From contig NZ_JAHKNG010000008.1 in assembly GCF_018860165.1 (NCBI RefSeq), positions 52,892 to 116,891 of the forward strand: a stretch of DNA of 64,000 nt, written 5' to 3'. Source of the DNA: Paracoccus marinaquae (GTDB lineage Bacteria; Pseudomonadota; Alphaproteobacteria; Rhodobacterales; Rhodobacteraceae). The notes under the pieces were generated by a model. It had not been told where the DNA came from. It searched no databases and was given only the letters and a program-made list of their open reading frames with translations. Both the position numbers and the translations under genes were made by a program. Positions within the stretch are counted from its first letter, which is position 1. Each line of letters begins with the position of its first letter. This document shows positions 38,239 through 48,440 of the stretch, one piece after another.

Positions 38239-39105
38239 TCAGGCCAGGAGGACGCTTCGGGCGGCCATGGCGATGGCCCGGGTCAGCGGATGCAGGGCCG
38301 GGGCGGTCAGACGCGCCACCTGCCAGCAGAGCGGGACATCGAGCGGCAGGCCGGGCGCCAGGTCGACCAGCCGGCCCGAGGCCAGGTCGGGTTCGATCAT
38401 GATTTCGGGGTTCATACCCCAGCCGAGGCCGAGGCGGGACGCCTGGGCGAAGGCCTGCGAAGACGGGATCAGATGCTGGGGCAGGGGAACGCGTCTGCCG
38501 GTCAGTGCCCGCACCCAGCGGTCCTGCAACCCGTCCTTGCCGTTGAACCTGAGCGAGGGTGCGCGCGCGAGAGCATCGGCATCCGGGCCGTTCGGGAAAT
38601 GGCGCGCGACGAAGGAGGGGCTGGCGGTGGCGCGATATCGCATGCGGCCCAGCGGCAGGCTGTCGCAGCCGCTGACCGGCCGTTCCTCGCTGGTCAGGGC
38701 GGCGGCGACCCGGCCGCCGCGCAGCCAGTCCTGCGCATGGTCCTGATCGTCGATGACGATATCGATCAGCCCCGGCGCCGCGGCAAGTGGCGCCAGCGCC
38801 CAGGTGGCGAGGCTGTCGGCATTGATGGCGATGCGGATGACCGGGGCCTCGGCCGGGCGCAGGGCGCCGGCCAGCGTGGCCTCCAGCAGCCGGACCTGGT
38901 CGAGATGCGCGGCAAGGCGCAGGCCGGCTTCGGTGCCCGTGATCGGCGGGCCGCGGTCGATCAGCGCCGTGCCGCTGCGATCCTCGAGGTTGCGGATCCG
39001 CTGCGAGATCGCCGAAGGGGTGACCGACAGCGCATGGGCGGCGGCCTCGAACGAGCCGCGGCGCAGGATTTCGGCCAGGGCCTGAAGGGCGGGATAGTCC
39101 AGCAT
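38239..39105 (-). CDS. argP: LysR-family regulator of the ArgP/LysG type
   Basis: This 288-aa transcription factor has an N-terminal LysR HTH (LRRGSFEAAAHALSVTPSAISQRIRNLED, about residues 10-40) and a C-terminal periplasmic-binding-like effector domain. ArgP/LysG proteins sense lysine or arginine and control the basic amino acid exporter ArgO/LysE. The divergent neighbour is exactly such an exporter, 79 bases away, which strongly supports the assignment. The ATG at 39105 begins the standard N-terminus MLDYPALQAL. Confidence 0.92.
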   Translation of the reverse strand: MLDYPALQALAEILRRGSFEAAAHALSVTPSAISQRIRNLEDRSGTALIDRGPPITGTEAGLRLAAHLDQVRLLEATLAGALRPAEAPVIRIAINADSLATWALAPLAAAPGLIDIVIDDQDHAQDWLRGGRVAAALTSEERPVSGCDSLPLGRMRYRATASPSFVARHFPNGPDADALARAPSLRFNGKDGLQDRWVRALTGRRVPLPQHLIPSSQAFAQASRLGLGWGMNPEIMIEPDLASGRLVDLAPGLPLDVPLCWQVARLTAPALHPLTRAIAMAARSVLLA

Positions 39106-39184
39106 GAATATTTCTTCATCAAGGTTAGAAACATTCATTTTAACTGAATGGGGCGATCTGTCATCAACCGCATCGGAGGTGACG

Positions 39185-39778
39185 ATGACATCCTTTCTTG
39201 CCGGCCTGGGAACATCCCTGTCGCTGATTGCCGCCATCGGGGCGCAGAATGCCTTCGTGCTGAAGCAGGGATTGCTGCGCCGGCACGTCTTGGCGTGCTG
39301 CCTGTTCTGCGCCACCTCGGACATGGTGCTGATCACGGCGGGCGTTTTCGGCATGTCGGCTGCCGGCGTCCATCTGCCCTGGCTGGCGGGGGCGATGCGT
39401 TGGGGCGGTGTCGTCTTTCTGTTGTTCTATGGCGCGCGATCCTTCCGGGCGGCGCTGCGCGGCGGCGAGGCGCTGCGCCCCGAAGGGCAGGGCGCCGGTC
39501 TGGCCGCCACGCTGACCACGCTTGCCGCGCTGACCTGGCTGAACCCGCATGTCTATCTGGACACCGTCGTCCTGCTTGGCGCGATCTCGGCACAATGGCC
39601 GGACCGTGTGGCTTTTGCCATCGGGGCCAGTGCCGCGTCCTTTCTGTTCTTCCTGTCGTTGGGTTTCGGGGCGCGGTTTCTGGCGCCCTACTTTGCCCGA
39701 CCCCGAGCCTGGCAATGGCTGGAGGCGGGGGTCGGCTGCGTGATGTGGGGCATCGCCCTGCGGCTGATCGCCGGCTGA
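39185..39778 (+). CDS. LysE/ArgO-family basic amino acid exporter
   Basis: This 197-aa inner-membrane protein has six hydrophobic helices and the LysE signature SLIAAIGAQNAFVLKQGLLRRH near the N-terminus, plus LTWLNPHVYLDTVVLLG around residue 120. It should export lysine and/or arginine when these accumulate. CGGAGGTGACG sets the start. It is divergent from argP and convergent with a lysine/arginine/ornithine decarboxylase gene, giving a compact basic amino acid group. LysE and ArgO cannot be distinguished here. Confidence 0.94.
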   Translation: MTSFLAGLGTSLSLIAAIGAQNAFVLKQGLLRRHVLACCLFCATSDMVLITAGVFGMSAAGVHLPWLAGAMRWGGVVFLLFYGARSFRAALRGGEALRPEGQGAGLAATLTTLAALTWLNPHVYLDTVVLLGAISAQWPDRVAFAIGASAASFLFFLSLGFGARFLAPYFARPRAWQWLEAGVGCVMWGIALRLIAG

Positions 39779-39785
39779 GGAGGCA

Positions 39786-39807
39786 GGCGCCGGGGATCAC
39801 CGGCGCC
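39786..39807. terminator. GC-rich hairpin between lysE and the decarboxylase gene
   Basis: GGCGCCGG and CCGGCGCC form a perfect 8-bp stem around GGATCA, eight bases after the lysE stop. No T-tract follows on either strand, so its role as terminator is uncertain. Confidence 0.45.
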
Positions 39808-39873
39808 ACACCGACGAAGTGTGCGGCACGAAAAAGCTCCGACCTTCTGCAGGGGCTGCCCGAAGCGCCGGGG

Positions 39874-42657
39874 TCAGCCTCCGCTTGCGGCCCCGGCGGC
39901 CTCCTTCAGCGCCTCGGGGGTGAAGACGCGCAGGCCCAGGTCGGGGCGATAGCCATGGATCTCGCTGACATCCAGCGCGCGCATGAAGGTCAGGATCTCG
40001 GGGCTGATGACCTGGCCCGGGACGAGGATCGGGAAACCCGGCGGGTAGGGGATGATGAAGGAGGAGGAAACCAGTTCCTCGCCCGCCTTCAGTCGCGCGA
40101 GCAGCGCATCGTCAAGATCCACATAGTCGCAATTGTCCTCGTCATAGGCCAAAAAGAAGGCGCTGCGCATGTCGCCCTCGGGCGTGCTGCCGTTGCGGAA
40201 GGCCGAGTGGAAGCGGCTGAAGTCGGGCAGCGGCGGGACATGCTCGATCAGGCTTTTCACCCGGTATTCGAACGAGCGGCGCTCCATCTTCGAGGCGTCG
40301 TCCAGCAGGTCGTCCAGATCCTTGGCGATGCTGACCAGCACCTCGATCAGATAGGCGATCGACGAGCGCGTGGTGCCGATATTGGTCATGAACAGCACCG
40401 AGTTGCGCGAGGTCTTGTTGATCTGGATGCCGTGCTTGTCCATCAGGATCTGGGTCTTGAAGGTGTCGCCGTCCCAGCCGGTGCCGCCGACGGCCAGCGT
40501 CACCTTGCTGGGATCCAGCACGAATTCGTCGCTGGACCAGTAATCCCAGGTATCGGTCCAGCCGCGCCTTGCGTCATAGAAGGCCTCGACCCCGCTTTCG
40601 CGGTATTCGGCCGGGATCATGTCGGCCAGCGTCAGCACCCGGAAGTATTTCGACAGCAGCGGATGGGTGCCGATGGCCTTGCGCAGCGACATGGCGCTGT
40701 CGATCTGGCGCTGGACGAACTCATAGCCCTCAAGCTCGACCTGGCGGCGCCCGACATCCAGCGAGGCGATGATCTGGTAGTTGGGCGAGGTCGAGGTATG
40801 GGTCATGTAGGCCTCGTGAAAGGCCTGCTCGGTCTCGCCCTTGAAGTCCTGGTCATGGACATGGATCATCGAGCCCTGCCGCAGCGAGGTCAGCGTCTTG
40901 TGGGTCGATTGCGTGGCATAGACCCGCACCCGCGCATCGGGCGGCGCGACCAGCCGGGTGTTCAGCCAGTCCTCGTCCTCGGCATCCTTCAGCGCCTCCT
41001 GCTGCTGGTCCCAGAGTCTCGTGCGTTCGGGGCTGCGCAGGGCCCGGCGCAGGCTGCCGGCGGCGGACATCGCGGTGCGCTGGCGGAAGGCCGGGTGAAA
41101 GCGGGCGAAGGCGAACCAGGCCTCGTCCCAGAGGAAGACGAGGTCCTTCTTAATGGCAAGGCATTCCTCCATCACCCGTTCGACATTGTAGATCAGCCCG
41201 TCGAAGGTGCAGTTGGTCAACAGGATCATCCGCACCCGGTCCAGCTTGCCCGCCGCGCGCAATTCCAGCAGCTTGTGCTTGATCTCACGCGTGGGCACGG
41301 CGCCATACATGGAATGCTCGTGCAGCGGATAGCTGTCCATGTAGACCACGCTCGCCCCCGCCAGCACCATGCCGTAGTGATGCGACTTGTGACAGTCCCG
41401 GTCCACCAGCACGATATCGCCGGGCCGGATCAACGCCTGCACCACGATCTTGTTGCAGGTCGAGGTGCCGTTGGTGGCGAAGAAGGTCTGCTTCGAGCCA
41501 AAGGCCCGCGCCGCCGATTCCTGCGCCTTCTTGATCGGGCCGCGCGGCTCCAGCAGGCTGTCCAGCCCGCCCGAGGTGGCCGAGGTCTCGGCCAGGAAGA
41601 TATTGGGGCCATAGAAGGCGCCCATATCCTGGATCCAGTGGCTGCGGGTGATGGATTTGCCGCGGCTGATCGGCATGGCGTGGAAGACGCCGGTGGGCTG
41701 CTTGGAATATTCCTTCAGGGCAGTGAAGAACGGCGTCTTGAAGCGGCTGTTCACGCCGCGCAGGATGTTCAGATGCAACTCCAGGAAGTCTTCCTGATTG
41801 TAGAAGACCCGCCGGCAGCCGCCCAGATCCAGCGTCGCGATGGTCTCGGCCGAGCGGTCGGTGACCAGGTAGGTGTCCAGTTCGGGCCGGATCTTGTGGA
41901 CCAGCCGGCAGGTCTCGGGCCCGTATTCATCGGGCGAGATCGCATCGACGTCCTCGTCCTCGCTGGCATCCTGCAGGTGCTTGTTCAGGATCTCGACGCC
42001 GTTTTGCGATTTCAGCGTCAGGCCGGGGCGCACCACCACCGCCTGCAGGTTGTGATTGAACAGGATGCCGATCAGGGCGTCCTCGAGGCTGGGCACGACC
42101 ACCGGCTCATAGATGAAGGCATCCTCGGGGCGCCGGGCGCGCAGCAGGCTCTGGCGCAGCCAGCGTTCCTGATGCTCGTTCAGGTCGTCGACGATCAGCA
42201 CCTCGAAATAGGGCCGCCCCAGCGAGCGGGCATCCGGCGACAGGGCGACCTCGTCCTCGAAATCCTCGTTCTCGGCCTCCTCGGCGGTCAGCATGACGCT
42301 GCGGCGGCGATAGGCGCCCGAGATCAGCGCCCGCGCCGCGCGGCGCACGGCATGGGTGAAGTCGGGGATCTTCCGATGCTCCAGCAGGCGGCCCATATAG
42401 TCGAAGGCCGTCGCGCCCGGAAAGGCCCAGTAGCGTTCGATCGGCGCCAGCGCCGCGAACAGCTTGTCGGCCTCGGCCAGCATCTTCTGGCCCTTGCGGC
42501 CGGCGGTTCCGTGCAGCGCCAGTTCCTCGGCAACGTCGCGCAGCGCGCTCCAGCGGTCGGTGCGCAGCTGGGTGGCGCTGTAATAGTCGCCGATGCCGGG
42601 CCGCCCCCGTTCATCGGCTTTCGCATGCGCATGGCTGCCTGTGGTCTGTTCGTTCAT
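39874..42657 (-). CDS. Orn/Lys/Arg decarboxylase (large form)
   Basis: This 927-aa PLP enzyme has an N-terminal wing/receiver-like region, a core aspartate-aminotransferase fold, and the C-terminal domain typical of family group III decarboxylases. The PLP lysine lies in ATQSTHKTLTSL, preceded by LWDEAWFAFARFHPAF. The large size and extended N-terminus set it apart from the 710-750-aa E. coli enzymes. It makes cadaverine, agmatine or putrescine from its amino acid; the substrate is not settled. GGAGGGCGAGGG precedes the ATG. It is beside the argP/lysE pair. Confidence 0.88.
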   Translation of the reverse strand: MNEQTTGSHAHAKADERGRPGIGDYYSATQLRTDRWSALRDVAEELALHGTAGRKGQKMLAEADKLFAALAPIERYWAFPGATAFDYMGRLLEHRKIPDFTHAVRRAARALISGAYRRRSVMLTAEEAENEDFEDEVALSPDARSLGRPYFEVLIVDDLNEHQERWLRQSLLRARRPEDAFIYEPVVVPSLEDALIGILFNHNLQAVVVRPGLTLKSQNGVEILNKHLQDASEDEDVDAISPDEYGPETCRLVHKIRPELDTYLVTDRSAETIATLDLGGCRRVFYNQEDFLELHLNILRGVNSRFKTPFFTALKEYSKQPTGVFHAMPISRGKSITRSHWIQDMGAFYGPNIFLAETSATSGGLDSLLEPRGPIKKAQESAARAFGSKQTFFATNGTSTCNKIVVQALIRPGDIVLVDRDCHKSHHYGMVLAGASVVYMDSYPLHEHSMYGAVPTREIKHKLLELRAAGKLDRVRMILLTNCTFDGLIYNVERVMEECLAIKKDLVFLWDEAWFAFARFHPAFRQRTAMSAAGSLRRALRSPERTRLWDQQQEALKDAEDEDWLNTRLVAPPDARVRVYATQSTHKTLTSLRQGSMIHVHDQDFKGETEQAFHEAYMTHTSTSPNYQIIASLDVGRRQVELEGYEFVQRQIDSAMSLRKAIGTHPLLSKYFRVLTLADMIPAEYRESGVEAFYDARRGWTDTWDYWSSDEFVLDPSKVTLAVGGTGWDGDTFKTQILMDKHGIQINKTSRNSVLFMTNIGTTRSSIAYLIEVLVSIAKDLDDLLDDASKMERRSFEYRVKSLIEHVPPLPDFSRFHSAFRNGSTPEGDMRSAFFLAYDEDNCDYVDLDDALLARLKAGEELVSSSFIIPYPPGFPILVPGQVISPEILTFMRALDVSEIHGYRPDLGLRVFTPEALKEAAGAASGG

Positions 42658-42855
42658 CCCTCGCCCTCCCCCTGAGCGCCGTTCCGCCGCTGTCACGGCA
42701 TGGTCAGGAATGATGCCCGGATTTCTGTCCGCAGCGCAACCGGTCAGTGCATCCGCGGCTTCCGGGCCCGTGCGGCAGGAATCGCGGGGCTGGCGGATCA
42801 CCTTTCCCTTCCGCCGCCAAGCGATTAGGTTCGCGCCGACGGAAAGGATGCGGAT

Positions 42856-43899
42856 ATGTCGTTTTTCACCAAACTGCGCGAGCGGCTGAGCCGCTCATCC
42901 TCGAAGATCGGCGAGGGGCTTGACGACATCGTGGCCGAAGGCGCGCCCGAGGCGCCGCTGGCGGACCGCCCGTCCGCGCCGGTCGCGCCCCCTGCGCCCC
43001 CTGCGCCCGCGGCGACCGGGGGGCTGGCCGGCCGGCTGCTGGGGCGGGGCGATGCGCGCCCGGATGATCCGCGCCGCGCGCTCGACGACGACATGCTGGA
43101 AGAGCTCGAGGACATGCTGGTCCAGGCCGATCTGGGGGTCGAGACGGCGCTCAGGGTGACCGCGAATATCGCCGAGGGCCGGATCGGTCGGCGGGTCTCC
43201 TCGACCGAACTCAAGGAATTGCTGGCGGCCGAGATCGCGCGGATCATGACCCCGGTGGCGCGGCCCTTGCCGATCTATCCGAAAAAGCCGCAGGTGGTGC
43301 TGGTGGTCGGCGTGAACGGCTCGGGCAAGACGACGACGATCGGCAAGCTGGCCAGCCAGTTCAAGGCGGCGGGCAAGAATGTGGTGATCGCGGCGGGCGA
43401 TACCTTCCGCGCCGCCGCCGTCGAACAGCTGCAGGTCTGGGGCCGGCGGGCGGGCGTGCCGGTGATGGTCGCCGCGCAGGGCAGCGATCCCGCCAGCCTC
43501 GCCTTCGACGCCATGACCCGGGCCGAGGCCGAGGGTGCGGATCTGTTGATGATCGACACGGCGGGCCGGTTGCAGAACCGTCAGGACCTGATGGAGGAAC
43601 TGGCCAAGATCGTCCGGGTCATCCGCAAGAAGGATCCGGACGCGCCGCATAACACGCTCCTGGTGCTCGACGCGACGACCGGCCAGAACGCCCTGAGCCA
43701 GGTCGAGACCTTCCGCAAGCTGGCCGATGTCTCGGGCCTGGTGATGACCAAGCTCGACGGGACCGCGCGCGGCGGGGTGCTGGTGGCGCTCGCGGACAGG
43801 TTCGGCCTGCCCATCCATGCCATCGGCGTGGGCGAGCAGATCGACGATCTCGACGCCTTCGACGCCGAGGAATTCGCCCGCGCGCTGGTCGGGCTCTGA
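42856..43899 (+). CDS. ftsY: Signal recognition particle receptor FtsY
   Basis: This 347-aa GTPase receives SRP-ribosome complexes at the inner membrane. The N-terminal A region (about residues 1-60) is short and Pro/Ala-rich; the N domain follows, then the G domain with G1 [15 protein letters not shown] near residue 151, [19 protein letters not shown] and [15 protein letters not shown] lies upstream of the start. Convergent with hisG, with a dispersed repeat between. Confidence 0.97.
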   Translation: MSFFTKLRERLSRSSSKIGEGLDDIVAEGAPEAPLADRPSAPVAPPAPPAPAATGGLAGRLLGRGDARPDDPRRALDDDMLEELEDMLVQADLGVETALRVTANIAEGRIGRRVSSTELKELLAAEIARIMTPVARPLPIYPKKPQVVLVVGVNGSGKTTTIGKLASQFKAAGKNVVIAAGDTFRAAAVEQLQVWGRRAGVPVMVAAQGSDPASLAFDAMTRAEAEGADLLMIDTAGRLQNRQDLMEELAKIVRVIRKKDPDAPHNTLLVLDATTGQNALSQVETFRKLADVSGLVMTKLDGTARGGVLVALADRFGLPIHAIGVGEQIDDLDAFDAEEFARALVGL

Positions 43900-43910
43900 C
43901 GCCTTCTTCT

Positions 43911-43954
43911 TCAGGAAAATATCCTCGGGGGTCCGGGGGCAGACAGCCCCCGGC
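43911..43954 (+). repeat. Dispersed palindromic repeat, copy B
   Basis: TCAGGAAAATATCCTCGGGG is followed by a hairpin CCGGGGGC-AGACA-GCCCCCGG. It matches the layout of the copy at 38188-38227 in opposite orientation. It fills nearly all the space between convergent ftsY and hisG, suggesting a bidirectional terminator. Confidence 0.7.
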
Positions 43955-44634
43955 TATGCCCTCAGCCCAAGCTGCGCCAGCAGCGCGGTCATCTCGGGCC
44001 CCATCGCCGCGCGACTGGCGACAAGCGTCGCCTGCGAGCGCAGGATCGGCTCGTCCCCGAGGATCTTCAGGTTGTTCGCCCGCAGCGTCGCCCCCGAGGA
44101 GGTGATGTCGGCGATCGCCTCGGCGGTCAGGTTGGCGACCGTGCCTTCGGTCGCGCCCTGGCTGTCCACAAGCTGATAGTCCGCGACCTCATGCCCGGCC
44201 AGCCAGGCCCGGACCAGCCGGTGATATTTCGTCGCGATCCGCAGCCGGAAGCCGTGGGCGGCGCGGAAATCGCGGGCGATCGAGGCGAAATCGTCCAGCG
44301 TCTCGCAATCGCGCCAGCAGTCGGGCACCGCGAGGATCAGGTCGGCATGGCCAAAGCCCATCGGCGCGACCTCGGCCAGATCCGAGGCCCAGCCGGCCAG
44401 CTTCTCGCGCACCAGATCGGTGCCGGTGACCCCTAGATCGATCCGCCCCGCGGCCAGTTCGCGCGGGATCTCTCCGGCCGACAGCAGGACCAGCTGGACC
44501 CCGTCGGCGCCCTCGACGCGGCCGGCATATTCGCGCTCCGATCCGCTGCGCGACAGCCGCAGGCCGCGGGCGGCGAACCACTCGAAGGTCTGTTCCATCA
44601 GCCGTCCCTTCGACGGCACCGCCAGCCGGATCAT
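43954..44634 (-). CDS. hisG: ATP phosphoribosyltransferase, short form (catalytic)
   Basis: This 226-aa enzyme couples ATP and PRPP, the first step of histidine synthesis. The short form lacks the C-terminal regulatory domain and needs HisZ, which is encoded directly upstream. Motifs include the N-terminal RLAVPSKGRLMEQT, LGVTGTDLVRE near residue 72 and a C-terminal PRPP-binding stretch LVDSQGATEGTVANLT. The start overlaps the hisZ stop by four bases. Confidence 0.96.
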   Translation of the reverse strand: MIRLAVPSKGRLMEQTFEWFAARGLRLSRSGSEREYAGRVEGADGVQLVLLSAGEIPRELAAGRIDLGVTGTDLVREKLAGWASDLAEVAPMGFGHADLILAVPDCWRDCETLDDFASIARDFRAAHGFRLRIATKYHRLVRAWLAGHEVADYQLVDSQGATEGTVANLTAEAIADITSSGATLRANNLKILGDEPILRSQATLVASRAAMGPEMTALLAQLGLRA

Positions 44635-45689
44635 ATGGCCTCCATCTCGGCGATCAGCCCGGCGCGGATGATGCCGCCGATGGCCGGGATCTCGCGCCCC
44701 TTGCCCAGGACGCGGGTCAGCGCGTCATAGCGCCCGCCCGAGGCGACCGGCGGCCAGCCCGTATGTCCGGCCCGGAAACTGAAGGTGAAACCGTCGTAAT
44801 ATTCCATCGTCGCGCGCCCGTGGCTGGCCTCGAAGACGATCTGTTCGGGGGCGATGCCCCGGGCCTCGATCGCCGCGAAACGCGCCTCGATCCGCGCCAC
44901 CGCCTTGCCGATCGCGGGCATGTCCCGGGCCAGATCGCGCAGCCGGGCGATGGCCGCAGGCGCGGGCGCGCGCAGCGCGAAAAGCTGCGCCAGCCGCTCG
45001 GACCAGATGCCGGGCAGGGGGGCGACGCCCATGTCGTCGCAGAGCCGCGCAATCCGGGCCTGCATCTCGGCCTCGTCGCGCAGCCCGGCCCAGGGCGCAC
45101 CGGTATCGGGAAAATCGCGCGGCGGGACGGGGGCGGAAAACCGGGCCAGCAGGCGCTGGAAGCGGCCCGGCCGCCAGATATGGTGCAGCAGCGCGTCGCG
45201 GCGCGGGGCGGTCAGCGGCAGGCCGCGCACGGCGTCCAGCAGCAGGCCCATGTCGCCGGTCTCGGCGCTCAGGCCATAGGGGGCCAGCAGCCGGTGAAAC
45301 AGCGCGAAGACCTCGGCATCGGCGCCGGGATCGCGGGTGAACAGCTCGAACCCGGCCTGCAGATATTCGCTGTCGCGCGGGTTTTCGGGCCGGGTCTCGC
45401 CCATGTCCTGCTTGCGGAACACCTCGCCCAGATAGCAATAGCGGGCCGGCTCGGCGCCGTTCTCCATATGCGCCTGCACCACCGGCACGGTGAAATCGGG
45501 ACGCAGCATCATCTCGCCCCGGATCGGATCGGCGGTGACATAGGCGCGGGCGCGGATATCCTCGCCGTAAAGATCCAGCAGGCTTTCGGCGGGCAGCAGG
45601 ATGTCGGGCGCGATCTCGACCGCGCCGGCCGCGCGGAAGGCCGACAGAAGCCGCTGGCCGGCGGCCTGCTTGTCGCGCTTGGGGATCAT
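44631..45689 (-). CDS. hisZ: ATP phosphoribosyltransferase regulatory subunit HisZ
   Basis: This 352-aa protein is a catalytically inactive relative of class II histidyl-tRNA synthetase that forms a complex with short HisG and gives histidine feedback. It keeps the synthetase-like motif 2 ([12 protein letters not shown]) and the C-terminal [15 protein letters not shown] segment but lacks the anticodon-binding domain. The ATG overlaps the hisS stop by four bases; a longer frame into hisS to 45761 is not needed. The operon order is hisS, hisZ, hisG. Confidence 0.95.
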   Translation of the reverse strand: MIPKRDKQAAGQRLLSAFRAAGAVEIAPDILLPAESLLDLYGEDIRARAYVTADPIRGEMMLRPDFTVPVVQAHMENGAEPARYCYLGEVFRKQDMGETRPENPRDSEYLQAGFELFTRDPGADAEVFALFHRLLAPYGLSAETGDMGLLLDAVRGLPLTAPRRDALLHHIWRPGRFQRLLARFSAPVPPRDFPDTGAPWAGLRDEAEMQARIARLCDDMGVAPLPGIWSERLAQLFALRAPAPAAIARLRDLARDMPAIGKAVARIEARFAAIEARGIAPEQIVFEASHGRATMEYYDGFTFSFRAGHTGWPPVASGGRYDALTRVLGKGREIPAIGGIIRAGLIAEMEAI

Positions 45690-47167
45690 CCGAGGATCCG
45701 CTTCACTTCGGCCAGAAGGCCGGCGCGGGGAACCTCGGTCTGGGCCGGCTGGGCCTTCCATTCCTCGTGGCTGGCCTCGGCCGCCAGCTTCGCGCCAAGG
45801 ATCAGGTCCTTGACCTGCACCACGCCGCGCGCGGCCTCGTCGCCGCCCTGGATGATGGCCACCGGCGCGCCGCGCCTGTCGGCATATTTCAACTGGTTGC
45901 CGAAGTTCTTCGGATTGCCCAGGTAAACCTCGGCGCGGATGCCGGCGGCGCGCAGTTCGGAGGCCATCGCCTGATAGTCGGCCATCCGGTCGCGGTCCAT
46001 GACCGTGACCACCACCGGCCCGCGTTCCTCGGACCCGGCCAGACCCTTGGCGCGCAGCGCCGCCAGCAGCCGGTCCACGCCGATGCTGATGCCCGTCGCC
46101 GGCACCTTCTGGCCGGTGAAACGCTCGACCAGCCCGTCATAGCGCCCGCCGCCCGCGACCGATCCGAACTGCCGCCTGCGGCCCTTTTCGTCGAGGATCT
46201 CGAAGGTCAGCTCCGCCTCGAAGACCGGGCCGGTGTAATAGCCAAGTCCGCGCACCACCGAAGGATCGATGACGGCGCGATCCGCGCCCACGCCCATCGC
46301 CGCCAGCATCGCGGCGATCTGCGCCAGTTCCTCGACGCCCTCGGCGCCGATGGCAGAGGCGCCCACCGCCCCGCGCAGGTTGTCCAGCGTGGCGGCATTG
46401 TCCCCGCCCTTCGAGGTCAGGAAGGCCAGGACCGGCGCCGCCTGCGCCTCGCCAAGCCCGACGCCGTCGATGAAGGCGCCGCTTTCGTCCTTGCGGCCTT
46501 TGGTCAGCAGGGCCAGCACGCCGTCGCGGCCGACCTTGTCGAACTTGTCGATCTGGCGCAGCACGTCCTCGGCCTGATCGGGACGGACCTCGGCGGCCTC
46601 CAGCACGCCGTTCAGAACCTTGCGGTTGTTGATCCGCACGATGTAGTCGCCGCGCGCGATGCCCACCGCCTCCAGCGCATCGGCCAGCATGGCGCAGATT
46701 TCCGCATCCGCCGCCACCGAGGCGCTGCCCACGGTATCCGCATCGCATTGATAGAACTGCCGGAACCGGCCCGGCCCCGGCTTTTCGTTGCGCCAGACCG
46801 GCCCCATCGCATAGCGCCGGTAGGGCGCCGGCAGATCGTTCCTGAACTGTGCCGCCACCCGCGCCAGCGGCGCGGTCAGGTCATAGCGCAGCGCCAGCCA
46901 GTCGCCCGAGCCGCCGCCCGGCACCGCCTCTTCCTGCCAGGCGAAGACGCCGGCATTGGGGCGGTCCACATCGGGCAGGAACTTGCCCAGGGCCTCGACC
47001 GTCTCGACGGCGCTGGTTTCCAGCGGGTCGAAGCCATGGCGGTGATAGATTTCCGCGATCCGGTCCAGCATCGTCTTGCGCTCGGTCACATCCGCGCCAA
47101 AATAGTCGCGGAAGCCCTTGGGCGTCTCGGCCCTCGGACGGGGTTGTTTTTTCTGGTCCTTCGCCAT
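45686..47167 (-). CDS. hisS: Histidyl-tRNA synthetase
   Basis: This 493-aa class II aminoacyl-tRNA synthetase charges tRNA-His. Motif 2 is seen in [21 protein letters not shown], the histidine-A loop in [16 protein letters not shown], and motif 3 in [14 protein letters not shown]-terminal anticodon-binding domain follows (about residues 370-470). The ATG at 47167 is used because it begins the standard MAKDQKKQ... leader and has AGGCAGGA upstream. Translationally coupled to hisZ. Confidence 0.97.
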   Translation of the reverse strand: MAKDQKKQPRPRAETPKGFRDYFGADVTERKTMLDRIAEIYHRHGFDPLETSAVETVEALGKFLPDVDRPNAGVFAWQEEAVPGGGSGDWLALRYDLTAPLARVAAQFRNDLPAPYRRYAMGPVWRNEKPGPGRFRQFYQCDADTVGSASVAADAEICAMLADALEAVGIARGDYIVRINNRKVLNGVLEAAEVRPDQAEDVLRQIDKFDKVGRDGVLALLTKGRKDESGAFIDGVGLGEAQAAPVLAFLTSKGGDNAATLDNLRGAVGASAIGAEGVEELAQIAAMLAAMGVGADRAVIDPSVVRGLGYYTGPVFEAELTFEILDEKGRRRQFGSVAGGGRYDGLVERFTGQKVPATGISIGVDRLLAALRAKGLAGSEERGPVVVTVMDRDRMADYQAMASELRAAGIRAEVYLGNPKNFGNQLKYADRRGAPVAIIQGGDEAARGVVQVKDLILGAKLAAEASHEEWKAQPAQTEVPRAGLLAEVKRILG

Positions 47168-47218
47168 GGTCCTGCCTTTCCGGCCAAATCCGTGGCTGCT
47201 GTAACGGAAGGGGGCGAT

Positions 47219-47437
47219 ATGGACAAGCAGGCCGAGGCCCGCATCGAGCAACTGGAAGAGGCGCTGGCGCATCTGACCCGCGCGACCGAGGATCTGAGCG
47301 AGGTCATCGCCCGGCAGGATGCCGAAATCACCCGCCTGACCCGCCGGGTCGAGATGCTGATGCGCGCCGCCGCCGAACAGCAGTCCGATGCCGGCGGCGC
47401 GATCCCCCTGGCCGACCAGCGCCCGCCGCATTACTGA
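47219..47437 (+). CDS. slyX: SlyX family protein
   Basis: This 72-aa protein is almost entirely a coiled coil ([21 protein letters not shown]) and ends in the family hallmark PPHY. The function of SlyX is unknown in all bacteria. GAAGGGGG precedes the ATG. It is divergent from hisS with 51 bases between starts. Confidence 0.9.
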   Translation: MDKQAEARIEQLEEALAHLTRATEDLSEVIARQDAEITRLTRRVEMLMRAAAEQQSDAGGAIPLADQRPPHY

Positions 47438-47487
47438 GCCGCATCGCCCCGGCTTGCGCGCGTCGTCGGGGCGCCAGGCCCTGCCCG

Positions 47488-48300
47488 TCAGATCATGGCA
47501 AGGATCCGCGCCGGCCCCCCGGTTCCGCGCTTGTGCCTGGGCGCGCCGACGAAGATCGTGGCGCCCGAGGCCGGCAGGCCGTCAAGCCCGGCAAGGTTCT
47601 CGATCCCGTAACGTCCGCCGGGCAGCCAGGAATTATGCACCGCGAAATCGGCAGAATTGCCGGGATCGAGTGACAGCGTATCGACCCCGATCCCGGCCAC
47701 CTCCATCCCCGCCAGCATGTCCGTCGCGGCCCTGGAAAAACCCGGAAAGGCGAAATTGCCGGCGCTGTCGGTGCGAAAGGCAGGCTCGGCCAGTTTCGCG
47801 GCCCAGCCGGAATGCATCGCCACGACAGCGCCCGCCGGGATATCGCCATTGGCTGAAACCTATGCCTCGATATCCGCCGGCTCGACCATGGCATTGGCAT
47901 CCTCGGCGGCCTTTGCCGTCAGGTCCAGCACGCAAAGCGGGCAGATCAGGCTGGCGGCGGGCAGTTCATCCACGGATGCCCCATCGGCCGAGAAATGCAA
48001 GGGCGCGTCGATATGGGTTCCGGAATGTTCGAAGATCGTCAGCTTCCACAGCTGATAGCCGTCGCGGTCCATCACCTTGTCGGGTTCATAGAGGATACCG
48101 GGCTTGCCGTCGAAGGTGGGGAAATCGCCGTCCCAGGCATGGGTCAGATCGACCACCCTGCCCGAGGACTGGGCCAGGGCGGGGCGGGCCGAGGCCGCGC
48201 CCATGGCGATGGCCGCGGCGCCCGCAGCGGCGCCCGAGAACAGCGAACGGCGCGTCAGCATGTTGGATTTGACTGAGTCGATGACGCAGGCATGGCACAT
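47488..48300 (-). pseudogene. Cyclase-family (kynurenine formamidase-like) gene broken by an in-frame stop
   Basis: The frame encodes an exported metal-dependent cyclase-family hydrolase of about 270 residues. The N-terminus has a twin-arginine-like signal (LTRRSLFSGAAAG), and the metal site HSGTHIDAPLHF is intact. A TAG at 47860-47862 (about codon 147) interrupts it; after it the same frame continues with recognisable family sequence (IPAGAVVAMHSGW, then the C-terminal [18 protein letters not shown]). In homologues a tryptophan (TGG) would fit the interrupted position, so a single G-to-A change could explain it. A sequencing error cannot be excluded. GGGAGGG precedes the start. Confidence 0.75.
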
Positions 48301-48440
48301 CCGGAAACCCTCCCTTTTCTGGATCGGGTCCAGCATTTCACGACCGGCTTCCGGCGCCAAAGGAAATCGCCGCTTTTCCCCGGCCCGGCCTTGCGTTAGA
48401 CCCTGCGGCGGACGTTTTTCGGGCAAGGAAGGACCGGCTC

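Noticed and set aside
47860..47862. In-frame TAG read as a recoded amino acid in the cyclase gene
   Set aside because: Nothing suggests pyrrolysine use in this kind of organism; a simple nonsense mutation or a sequencing error is more likely.
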